Source: CAYZYO01 sp964482585 (GTDB lineage Bacteria; Bacillota; Syntrophomonadia; Syntrophomonadales; Syntrophomonadaceae). Taken from it: a DNA stretch of 15,894 nt. Both the position numbers and the translations under genes were made by a program. The notes beneath the pieces were generated by a model. That model did not search any database. It was not told the origin of the DNA and worked only from the letters and a program-made list of their open reading frames with translations. The stretch is taken from the NCBI GenBank assembly GCA_964482585.1, contig CAYZYO010000054.1, forward strand, positions 1-15,894, given 5' to 3'. This document shows, in pieces, positions 6,690-14,300 of the stretch. How positions within the stretch are numbered: the stretch's first letter is position 1; every line of letters begins with the position of its first letter.

Positions 6690-8183
6690 TTAATGCTTAT
6701 TTAACGCATTCACAATTATTGTAACCGCTTCGGCTCTAGTGGCACTGCCCTGAGGATGGATGGTATTGTCAGGATACCCTTTCATGATTCCATTGGTAAC
6801 TGCAGCAGCAATTGCGTCCCAGGCCCAGCTGGAAATGTCATCGCTATCAGCAAACTCGACTTCTTCTGCTGAGCTGACCAGATTGGCTGCTCTGGTAATC
6901 ATTACGGCCATCTGCTCGCGGGTAATCAAATTATCCGGACCAAAAGTCTTATCATCATACCCACTGACTACGCCGCTGGCAGTTGCCTGGAGGATATAGT
7001 CTTTAGCCCAGTGTTGTGAAGTATCCTCAAATGTTTTGCCGTTCCCGTTTTTCAATTTAAAGGCATTAACCAGCATAGTAGCGAATTCAGCCCGGGTAAT
7101 AGTATTATCTGGTTTGAAGGTGTTATCAGGATAACCGCTAACAACCCCGGATCCCACCAATTTAATAATATTAGCCTGGGCCCAGTGATTATTTAAATCT
7201 TTAAGATTAAGAGGCTTCTCTGTTTCCGTTTCCGATTCACTATCAGGAATTGCATAGGTGAAAGTGACAACATCACTATCCAGCTTACCGGGACCAATAG
7301 TTACTGCTTTGATAACTGTATCCTTTTCAATGGGGCCAATAGGCCTATTGTAGATTCCCACAACATTTGATCGTGCTGACCACCATCGTCTGGAAATCCA
7401 GTTATAGATTTTACTTTCTACAGTGGGAGTTGTGCTATCAGTAGTATAATAAATTTTATCATCATCCATATGGGCATTGCTCAATGTTACCATGGTTCCC
7501 AAAGGAACTTCTCCACTGTCTGGATTAGCTACCGGAGCATCCCATTTGGGTGGTTCGCTAGTAATAATTTCAATTTTATCCAGGTATTTTATAAAGAGAT
7601 TGCCAGTTTGCTCGGTAACCGCCCGTTGGCCAAGCATTAATAATAATGAATTTAAATCATTCATATATTTAGGATTATCACTGCCTTCAACACTTTCCAG
7701 GGCAATGATAGGTTCTACCAGCTCTTTATCTGCCGGAGAGCCAGGGATATTTCCATCACCATCATTATCAAGGCTATTATCTTTAAAATGGGGAAAACAA
7801 TAACGGTTATCTGCCAGTAATTCCTTAACAGTAAGAGTGATTAAATAACCATCATTAGATGAGAACTTAATCAGTTGAGCATCTTCTTTTATTTCTACCA
7901 AATCAAAGAGGTGAGCTAAACTAACCCCTTTTCCCACATACCACTTTTTAGTAGGCCAGGTATTGATGGCACTGTAGACATTCTGGGTTTGCGGCATCTC
8001 TTTAAGCTGTTCAATGGTAAAGGTCATCGGAATAACTACCCCATCACCAAAGATTTCTAAAGATTGTGATGGTTCAGCACTAGCTGATTTCGTTACCATT
8101 AGGCTAAGGGAACCAAACAGTACCAGTATACCCAGGGTTACTACAATGTAGCAGAAGAACGATTTCATTTTTATTAATTGCAT
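6690..8183 (-). CDS. SLH-anchored molybdopterin-fold / chitobiase-C-like surface protein
   Basis: The 497-residue exported protein has a signal peptide (about 1-36, ending near SASA). Residues about 41-210 are the molybdopterin-fold domain: VYSAINTWPTKKWYVGKGV (69-87), SNDGYLITLTVKELL (109-123), IPGSPADKELVEPIIALES (146-164) and GQRAVTEQT (185-193). Residues about 215-312 are chitobiase-C-like with KIYYTTDS (243-250), YNWISRRWW (260-268) and TIGPGKLDSDVVTF (295-308). Three SLH repeats follow (about 328-493), with TRAE (363-366), TREQ (421-424) and TRAE (482-485) motifs, which in known proteins bind pyruvylated cell-wall polymer. An acidic linker (about 314-325) separates the two parts. An AAAGGAGAGG site precedes the ATG with good spacing. 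It follows the proton-channel genes after a 273-bp leader and is probably the cell-wall-anchored member of the system. Confidence 0.92.
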   Translation of the reverse strand: MQLIKMKSFFCYIVVTLGILVLFGSLSLMVTKSASAEPSQSLEIFGDGVVIPMTFTIEQLKEMPQTQNVYSAINTWPTKKWYVGKGVSLAHLFDLVEIKEDAQLIKFSSNDGYLITLTVKELLADNRYCFPHFKDNSLDNDGDGNIPGSPADKELVEPIIALESVEGSDNPKYMNDLNSLLLMLGQRAVTEQTGNLFIKYLDKIEIITSEPPKWDAPVANPDSGEVPLGTMVTLSNAHMDDDKIYYTTDSTTPTVESKIYNWISRRWWSARSNVVGIYNRPIGPIEKDTVIKAVTIGPGKLDSDVVTFTYAIPDSESETETEKPLNLKDLNNHWAQANIIKLVGSGVVSGYPDNTFKPDNTITRAEFATMLVNAFKLKNGNGKTFEDTSQHWAKDYILQATASGVVSGYDDKTFGPDNLITREQMAVMITRAANLVSSAEEVEFADSDDISSWAWDAIAAAVTNGIMKGYPDNTIHPQGSATRAEAVTIIVNALNKH

Positions 8184-8277
8184 AGATAATCCTCTCCTTT
8201 CTTTATTGGAGTTTATTAGCCTGAAAAGAATTTGATTTAGATGCGAAAACCTGGATCGTTATATCAACTCCTATCAT

Positions 8278-8307
8278 CTATCCTGGCCAGCAAAATACAT
8301 GTCGCAT
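8278..8307 (-). CDS. Candidate 9-residue leader peptide
   Basis: In the 273-bp gap before the SLH gene, an AAGGAG site lies 7 nt ahead of an ATG that opens a 9-codon frame, MRHVFCWPG, ending in TAG. A second short frame of 24 codons (ATG at 8277) directly follows without a good site. Such an ideal site on so short a frame suggests a translated leader, but chance is possible. A perfect 12-bp palindrome (8331-8342) sits just upstream. Confidence 0.3.
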   Translation of the reverse strand: MRHVFCWPG

Positions 8308-8330
8308 AGTTTAACTCCTTATTATTATTA

Positions 8331-8342
8331 CTGCATATGCAG
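8331..8342. promoter_or_regulatory. Perfect 12-bp palindrome CTGCATATGCAG in leader
   Basis: It lies about 150 bp upstream of the SLH gene start, immediately before the candidate leader peptide. It could bind a dimeric regulator. I see no strong -35/-10 pair in this gap (8184-8456), and no terminator after the DUF2149 gene, so read-through from the proton-channel genes is possible. Confidence 0.3.
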
Positions 8343-8456
8343 GACGAATTTCTTCTTGCTGTGTCGTAAAGACAAGGGTTAATTCTCTTCTACATGAGAA
8401 ATAGTAATATACTAATGGTTTTAAAGCCGACATTCTATTAACTGTACGTTTATCGG

Positions 8457-8774
8457 TTATTCGTCAGTAAGCATAAACAGTTTTCCAGTATCCGGATCTT
8501 TATAAACCGTACCCATTTTTTCGTAAAGAGAACCTTCTCCCACACTTTCTACCAGATCATCTCTTATTTCAGTATCCTCTGCTACCGGTTCACCCTGGGT
8601 TAAATTGATGCGAGTATTCACCTGACTTAGATCCACATCCCAGCGGATTACCAGGGCTAACATAAGTCCACAGGCAAAAACCAGCATGGCATCTACTATA
8701 TTGATCGCACCTTCAAGGGGATTGGTTTCTTCATCTGATCTAAGCCTGCTTCTATTCCTTAACCCTCTGTTCAT
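8457..8774 (-). CDS. DUF2149 protein, ExbD/TolR-like stator subunit
   Basis: The 105-residue protein has a short cytoplasmic N-terminus rich in Arg, one membrane segment (about 24-43) and an outside C-terminal domain. It matches DUF2149, a family of unknown function. Its membrane start, INIVDAMLVFACGLM (24-38), closely resembles the ExbD segment with its essential Asp (E. coli Asp25): here Asp28 precedes AMLV as Asp precedes VMLV in ExbD. Size and topology also fit ExbD/TolR/MotB. I infer that it is the proton-carrying partner of the MotA/TolQ/ExbB protein just upstream, whose gene overlaps this one by 23 bp. A GGAGG site lies about 9-10 nt before the ATG at 8774. The C-terminal part is short and lacks an obvious peptidoglycan-binding OmpA domain. 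Confidence 0.88.
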   Translation of the reverse strand: MNRGLRNRSRLRSDEETNPLEGAINIVDAMLVFACGLMLALVIRWDVDLSQVNTRINLTQGEPVAEDTEIRDDLVESVGEGSLYEKMGTVYKDPDTGKLFMLTDE

Positions 8775-9405
8775 CGGTAAACACCTCCAATAAACCTTCC
8801 ATCAGAGCTTCCAAGGAGCTCAAGTAACCCTCATACCACCTTTTGCGTACCCGGGAAATAGCATAGGCAACCCCGGCAGCAGCCAGACCGGTAACTGTAG
8901 CATCAAAAGCCGTAAGCAGAGAATCGGCCAGGGTCCTGGTATCTCCTTGCCCAAGAGCAATAAGACCGGGCCCCAGGGGAATAAGGGTAGCCATCAATCC
9001 CAACATAGGCCCCAACCGTGCGATTAAATCAGTCCGGTTCGTTATTTTGGTATAATATAATTCCTCGTTAGCCAATAATTTGCGTGCCAGAGCCTGACGG
9101 GGAACAGGTGATAAATCACTGCACTCGATTATTCTGGTCAATGCTGCTTTCTGTCGTTTAAATAACTGGCTATTATTGATATTATTAGTGATATCTCCAG
9201 TTTCTTTGTCCTGAAAGGTCTTTAGCAGTTCTTCTACATTAAACTTTGCCCTGCGCCGTTCGGTAAGGATCTCTACCAGTATGCTGCCTAGCTCGAAGGC
9301 TACAAAAGCCACAAAAACTAATAAAACAGCTATGGTAGGTGCTAGTAAAATCGATGAAATATCATGCATGGTATTTTTTAATACTACTAAAATAGAAAAT
9401 GTCAA
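8752..9405 (-). CDS. MotA/TolQ/ExbB proton channel family protein
   Basis: The 217-residue inner-membrane protein has three membrane segments: TM1 about 17-38, TM2 about 129-151 (ARLGPMLGLMATLIPLGPGLIAL) and TM3 about 162-184 (SLLTAFDATVTGLAAAGVAY). A cytoplasmic loop lies between TM1 and TM2, as in ExbB and TolQ. The TM2-TM3 pattern is the family hallmark. Together with the DUF2149 protein it should form an ion-driven stator. The TTG start at 9405 is well supported: AAGGAGG lies 7 nt ahead, and the start overlaps the TGA stop of the upstream gene (TTGA), so translation is coupled to that surface protein. No TonB, Tol or flagellar gene is near, so its partner is probably the surface protein set encoded here. 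Confidence 0.93.
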   Translation of the reverse strand: MTFSILVVLKNTMHDISSILLAPTIAVLLVFVAFVAFELGSILVEILTERRRAKFNVEELLKTFQDKETGDITNNINNSQLFKRQKAALTRIIECSDLSPVPRQALARKLLANEELYYTKITNRTDLIARLGPMLGLMATLIPLGPGLIALGQGDTRTLADSLLTAFDATVTGLAAAGVAYAISRVRKRWYEGYLSSLEALMEGLLEVFTDEQRVKE

Positions 9406-11120
9406 CCTGCTACCTCCTTGGAATATTTCAGGTATCGTCTATGTGCACCTGAAATGAATAAAATTGTAAGTATTGGCAATGTGAAGGTTTTTAAACTGCT
9501 CTGCTCCACCGGAAGCGAAAAAGATTCATTATCTATTGACACTTCAAATAAATCTCCAGCATAAGCAATGGTTGAGCTAGAAGATACAATAGAGCTTTTA
9601 CCTGGTGCCATGGTTTCTTTTTCCACCAGATAAACCAGGTTTGCCGGTAATTCTTCCATCTCTGCTTTCTGTTCATCAAGACTAGATGAACCCTCAGATT
9701 CTATTTCCCCTTTTGGCGCCAGATAATCTGGATCGTTTTCCAGTGCTGTATCAGAAATATTCTCCTGCATTTTGTCTGATTCTTGATTGTTTTCGTCAGC
9801 CACAGGATTTTCATTCTCATAGTTGTCACTGCTGGTAACTATACAGGTAGCCTCAACGTTTCCATCCAGAGTTTTTGCAGTAATAACAGCCGTTCCTTCT
9901 CCAACCATGGTAACCAGCCCGTGGTTGTCAACCGTAGCTATTCGGGTATCACTGGAACTCCAGGTAACCCTCTTATCAGTAGCATTATCCGGTCCAATGG
10001 TTGCATCAAGTTCAAAAGTACCACCAGCTTGAAGGTTGATTATATCACGATCCAGGGTGATACTGGTAGGCGGTCCGCCGGGTAAATTTTGCCCAAGAGA
10101 GTCTGTAAGACCAACCTTATAGGAAAAAGTGGCTACTTCACTATCTTCTTTCCCCGGACCAATAACTATTGCTTTAATAACTGTATCCCGGTTAATATCT
10201 ATTGGTTGATTAACCATTTGTAGATTATCCGGCCGTTGACTCCACCATCGCTTCGCACTCCAATTAAACATAGGGCTGTTTATGGTTGGGGTACTGCCAT
10301 CGGTTGTATAGTATACTTTATCTATGTCATTACCTTTACTATTCAGTTCTATTTGGGTTCCTGTCGCAACTTCTTCACTTTGGATATTTGCCTTTGGTTT
10401 ATCCCATTTTTCCGGAGCATCGGTAAGAACCTCAATTTTATCTACATGCTTTAAAAATAGATTGTTGGTCTGCTCGGTAACCGCCCGTTGGCCATATATG
10501 AACAACAGTGTATTCATATCGTTCATATGGTCAGGGTTAGTACTGTTTTCGGCACTGATAAGGGCAAGGATAGGTTCTACCTCTTCTGCATCTGATGAGG
10601 AGCCGGGGATACTTCCATCAGTGGGATGATTATCAGCCAGATAAGGAAAGTAATAGCGTTTATCTTTTATTAATTCCTTAACTGTCAGCGTTACCTCGTA
10701 GCCGTCATAAGAGGTGAATCTTATCAACCGGGCATCTTCGCTTATTTTTGCCAAATCCAGCAGATATTTCAGATTAACTCCCCGGGCTGTATAAAACCTT
10801 TTAGTAGGCCAGGTATTGATAGTACTATATATATGCTGGGATTGTTCCATATTCTGCAGATCATCGAGGGTAAATGCAATAGGGCTCGCCACTCCATCTC
10901 CAGTAATTTCCAGTGTATACGATTGCTGGGCCAGCACAGGGGTAACTGCTAAAAGATTTACCCCAATCGCTATTAGCAGCAGTCCTATTAAAACCGTCAA
11001 CAGCCAATAAGACCCGTTATCTTTAAGGGCTCTAATTATTGGTTCTCCCTTTTTGCTAACTATTATTGAAACCTGATCCCCGTAAATTTTTGGGCATTTA
11101 TTATCTATTGTCTTTAGCAT
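9402..11120 (-). CDS. Membrane-tethered molybdopterin-fold / chitobiase-C-like / Ig-like protein
   Basis: The 572-residue protein begins with about 37 mostly polar cytoplasmic residues and a hydrophobic segment (39-64) that may be an anchor or a late signal peptide. Residues about 68-235 are the recurring domain: IYSTINTWPTKRFY (97-110), SYDGYEVTLTVKELI (137-151), YYFPY (156-160) and GQRAVTEQT (210-218). A chitobiase-C-like domain follows (about 240-336) with VYYTTDGSTP (269-278) and FNWSAKRWW (285-293). Residues 352-430 are a bacterial Ig-like (Big_2) domain with VTWSSSDTRIATVD (385-398) and GEGTAVITAKT (407-417). A long acidic linker (431-500) leads to a short C-terminal hydrophobic segment (545-558) followed by HRRYLKY, a stop-transfer-like tail. 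It has no SLH repeats. Its stop overlaps the ExbB-like start, so it is the best candidate for direct contact with the motor. GAGGTG precedes the ATG by about 9 nt. Confidence 0.9.
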   Translation of the reverse strand: MLKTIDNKCPKIYGDQVSIIVSKKGEPIIRALKDNGSYWLLTVLIGLLLIAIGVNLLAVTPVLAQQSYTLEITGDGVASPIAFTLDDLQNMEQSQHIYSTINTWPTKRFYTARGVNLKYLLDLAKISEDARLIRFTSYDGYEVTLTVKELIKDKRYYFPYLADNHPTDGSIPGSSSDAEEVEPILALISAENSTNPDHMNDMNTLLFIYGQRAVTEQTNNLFLKHVDKIEVLTDAPEKWDKPKANIQSEEVATGTQIELNSKGNDIDKVYYTTDGSTPTINSPMFNWSAKRWWSQRPDNLQMVNQPIDINRDTVIKAIVIGPGKEDSEVATFSYKVGLTDSLGQNLPGGPPTSITLDRDIINLQAGGTFELDATIGPDNATDKRVTWSSSDTRIATVDNHGLVTMVGEGTAVITAKTLDGNVEATCIVTSSDNYENENPVADENNQESDKMQENISDTALENDPDYLAPKGEIESEGSSSLDEQKAEMEELPANLVYLVEKETMAPGKSSIVSSSSTIAYAGDLFEVSIDNESFSLPVEQSSLKTFTLPILTILFISGAHRRYLKYSKEVAG

Positions 11121-11189
11121 AATTCTTTACACCTCAAAACCATGTAAAACAGTATCATCAATTCTTCTATCTTTCTTGTATCTTGCAGA

Positions 11190-11205
11190 GGAGACTTTAG
11201 TCTCC
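11190..11205. repeat. Copy of the dispersed small palindromic repeat
   Basis: GGAGACT-TT-AGTCTCC forms a 7-bp stem with a 2-nt loop. It is the same family as the hairpins at 729-742 and 6400-6458. It lies in the 214-bp gap between the giant gene and the membrane-tethered gene. No T-tract follows on the coding strand, so it is not a standard terminator. Confidence 0.6.
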
Positions 11206-11208
11206 GGC

Positions 11209-11263
11209 CCAACTTAAACGATAGTTAAGCAATGGTTGAACGATGGTTTAACGATTGTTTCCG
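11209..11263. repeat. Five 11-bp tandem repeats upstream of the membrane-tethered gene
   Basis: The units are CCAACTTAAAC, GATAGTTAAGC, AATGGTTGAAC, GATGGTTTAAC and GATTGTTTCCG. Units 2-4 share the pattern nATnGTTnAnC; units 1 and 5 are diverged. They lie 89-143 bp before the ATG at 11120. One-turn spacing places the sites on the same DNA face, as in response-regulator operators, but the repeat could also be a dispersed genomic element. Confidence 0.55.
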
Positions 11264-11334
11264 GGATCTGTCTACACCTTATAAATCTACACCTATACCT
11301 ACCCCGGCACAACTAACCAACTATTACTGTTGTA

Positions 11335-14300
11335 TTAATACTGCCTTTCCTCAATACTATTAAGAGCATTAACTATAACCATTACTGCCTCAGCCCTGGT
11401 CGCACTATCCTGAGGCTGAATAGTATTGTTAGGATATCCTTTCATAATACCGCTATTGATAACAGCAGTTAATGCATCCCGGGCCCACAATGAAATACTG
11501 TTATTATCGGCAAACTGCATTTCTTCTATTGGTAAGGGCAGTTTAGCGGCTCTAAAAATTATAACTGCCATCTGTTCCCGGGTAATCAGATCATCAGGCC
11601 CAAACACATTGGAATTATAGCCGGTGATTATCCCGCTGGCAACTGCACTGGCAATATAATCTTTGGACCAATGGACTGCAGTGTCAGCAAAGGTATTATC
11701 CCCCTGGTTTTTAACCTTGAACGCTTTAACCAGCATAGTGACAAATTCAGCCCGGTTAATAGTGTTATCCGGTTTGAAGGTGTCATCCGGATAACCTTCA
11801 ATTGCACCAGCTGCTATAAGCTGTTCAATCTCCTCTTGTGCCCAGTGACCTTTAATATCAGTCACTGGCAGTTTTTCTATTTGTTCTGTTTCGGCAGCCA
11901 TAACCGCAAATTTAGTGAAATGGTCAATCTCCACGGTTATGGTATCCTTTTCTATCGTACCACCGATATTGATCCATTTATCAAGTACTTCATCATAGTA
12001 GTAGATAGCCGGAACTGTATTCTCTCCGATTAAACTAATATCAAATTTCAATGTTAGGCTTATATTTTTATTAAAGCTAAAACTGCTACTACCATCTACA
12101 GTAAATTCATATACACCACTTATTAAATTTAGACTATCCGGTATGGCAGGAGGAGAATCTACTATGGCTATTTCAAATTCCACATTACCAGCTTCCTTAA
12201 TTGCATTTTCTGGAATTATTATGATTACCTCATCATCTAAGCTTATAGTGTTTTCTTGAGAAGGAGAAACACTACTAGTTATGTCTTTTTTTACCTGGTA
12301 AGTAAAAGTGACTACTTCGCTGTCCAGCTTACCGGGTCCAATTGTAATAGCTTTGATAGTAGTATCCTGGTTAATCCCTATAGGGTGATTAATAGTCTCC
12401 ACAACATCCTCTCCCCGGCTTCCCCACCAGCGGCTGGCTATCCAGTTATACATAGGGCTTTCAATAGTAGGAATACTACCGTCGGTAGTGTAGTAAATCT
12501 TATCATCGTCCATATTATTATTTTTCAGCTTGACCAGGGTTCCCCTGGTGACCTCACTGCTGTCAGGATCAGCCCTGGGTGTATCCCACCTGGATGGGCT
12601 GGCAGTGAATACTTCAATTTTACTGAGATTTTTTACAAACAGCTGACCGGTTTGCTCGGTAACCGACCGTTGCCCCATCATCAGCAATAACGCGTTTAGA
12701 TCGTTCATATAATCAGGATTCTGGGTTCCTTCAGCACTCAGTAGAGCTATAATACTATCAACCTTCTGGGCTCCTGCTGATGAACCGGGAATATGACCAT
12801 CAGCGTCAGCACCACCATCTTTAAACCCGGGAAAATAATAACGAGGATCACGTAACAGTTCTTTAACCGTCAACTCCACCGAGAATCCATCTTCTGCAGT
12901 AAATCTAATAAGCTGGGCTCCAGGTTTTATTCCTGCTAAATCTAAGAGATCAGCTAGCTTGACGCCTTCACCTACGTACCATTTCTTAGTTGGCCAGGTA
13001 TTTATAACACTATAAACCTTTTGGTGCTGATTACGGTCCTGGAGCTGGGCCAGGGTAAATGTCTGGGTCTTACTTACCCCATTTCCAGTGATGGTAAGAA
13101 TTACATCTTCATCTGGGATAACCCCACTCCCACCTCCATTTCCACCCTTAACCGTAAAGGTGGAAGTAACGGCTGCTGGAAGGCTGGCAGAATCAAGAAT
13201 AATTGTATAGGTCCCGGTAGTGGCACCGGTACTAAGAGTAAAACTGGTTTCGAACAATCCATTAACTAATGCAACCTCTTCAGGTCCATACACAGTATTT
13301 TCATCCGGGTCTTTAACACTGATATTAAGCTGGTTTATTTCATCGCTGCTTCCCTGTATAGTTACCTTCTGACCTTTTTTATACTCCTGTCCATTCACTG
13401 GAGTATTAAGGAGCATTGGAGGAATCGTAACCTGATAATAAGAGGTGACGATTTCACTGTCATCCTTACCGAATCCAATAGCTACAGCCTTAACCGTCAT
13501 GTCTTGAGTAATTTCAATAGGATGGTTGATGTCAGCCAATTCGTCTGAACGCGAATTCCACCACCGTTTTTTTATCCAATTATACATAGTGCTCTGGTGA
13601 CCAGGATCACTGCCATCTGTAGTGTAGTAAATGTTATCCCCATCCATATCCGAAGTTGTCAGTTCCACCCTGGTACCAATCGGTACTTCTCCACCAACCG
13701 GGGTAAAGATCGGGTTTTCCCATTTATCCGGGAATGCCGTAGAGACTTCGATTGCTTTAACATATTTAGCAAATGCGCTGTTGGTCTGTTCACTAATCCA
13801 GCGTTGTCCCATAACCAGCAGTGGTGCATCACTGTCATCCATATGAGCAAAATCATCACTCTCAGCACTTTGAAGGGCGAGAATAGTATCGACTTCTTCA
13901 GCTCCTGCTGTTGATCCATCTATATAGCCAAAGTACTCATGATTTTCCTTGATTCCCGGATAATACCAGCGGCTATCTTGCAGAAGTTCTTTTACCGTAA
14001 AGGTCATACTATACCCGTCTTTACTTAAAAATTTAATCAATTTAGCCTCATCAGAAATTCCTGCTGCTGCCAAAAGGTCAGATAATTTTACCCCGCTGGC
14101 TACGTACATTTTCTTGGTAGGCCAGGTGTTAATTGTACTGTACCGGGTTTGCACCTGATCCAGGCCAGCTAGGTCAGCCCTGGTAAATGAAGTAGTTTTA
14201 CTTACCCCATCCCCGCTTATGGTTAGAATTACACCCCCAACCTCAAAAGAGCTTATAAGGGGAACCGGGATATCATCCGAGTTCAATACAATACTGTAAG

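Noticed and set aside
8457..9405. A MotAB-like pair suggesting a Zorya defence system
   Set aside because: ZorB-like proteins carry an OmpA-type domain, and Zorya has large cytoplasmic ZorC/D/E partners; here the partner is a short DUF2149 protein and the neighbours are surface proteins.
8457..9405. Flagellar stator MotA/MotB
   Set aside because: The channel protein has the three-span ExbB/TolQ pattern rather than four-span MotA, the partner has no peptidoglycan-binding OmpA domain, and no flagellar gene is present.
13659..13919. Minus-strand 86-codon frame inside the giant gene
   Set aside because: It is a shifted-frame shadow of the second half of the first molybdopterin-fold and chitobiase-C-like segment.
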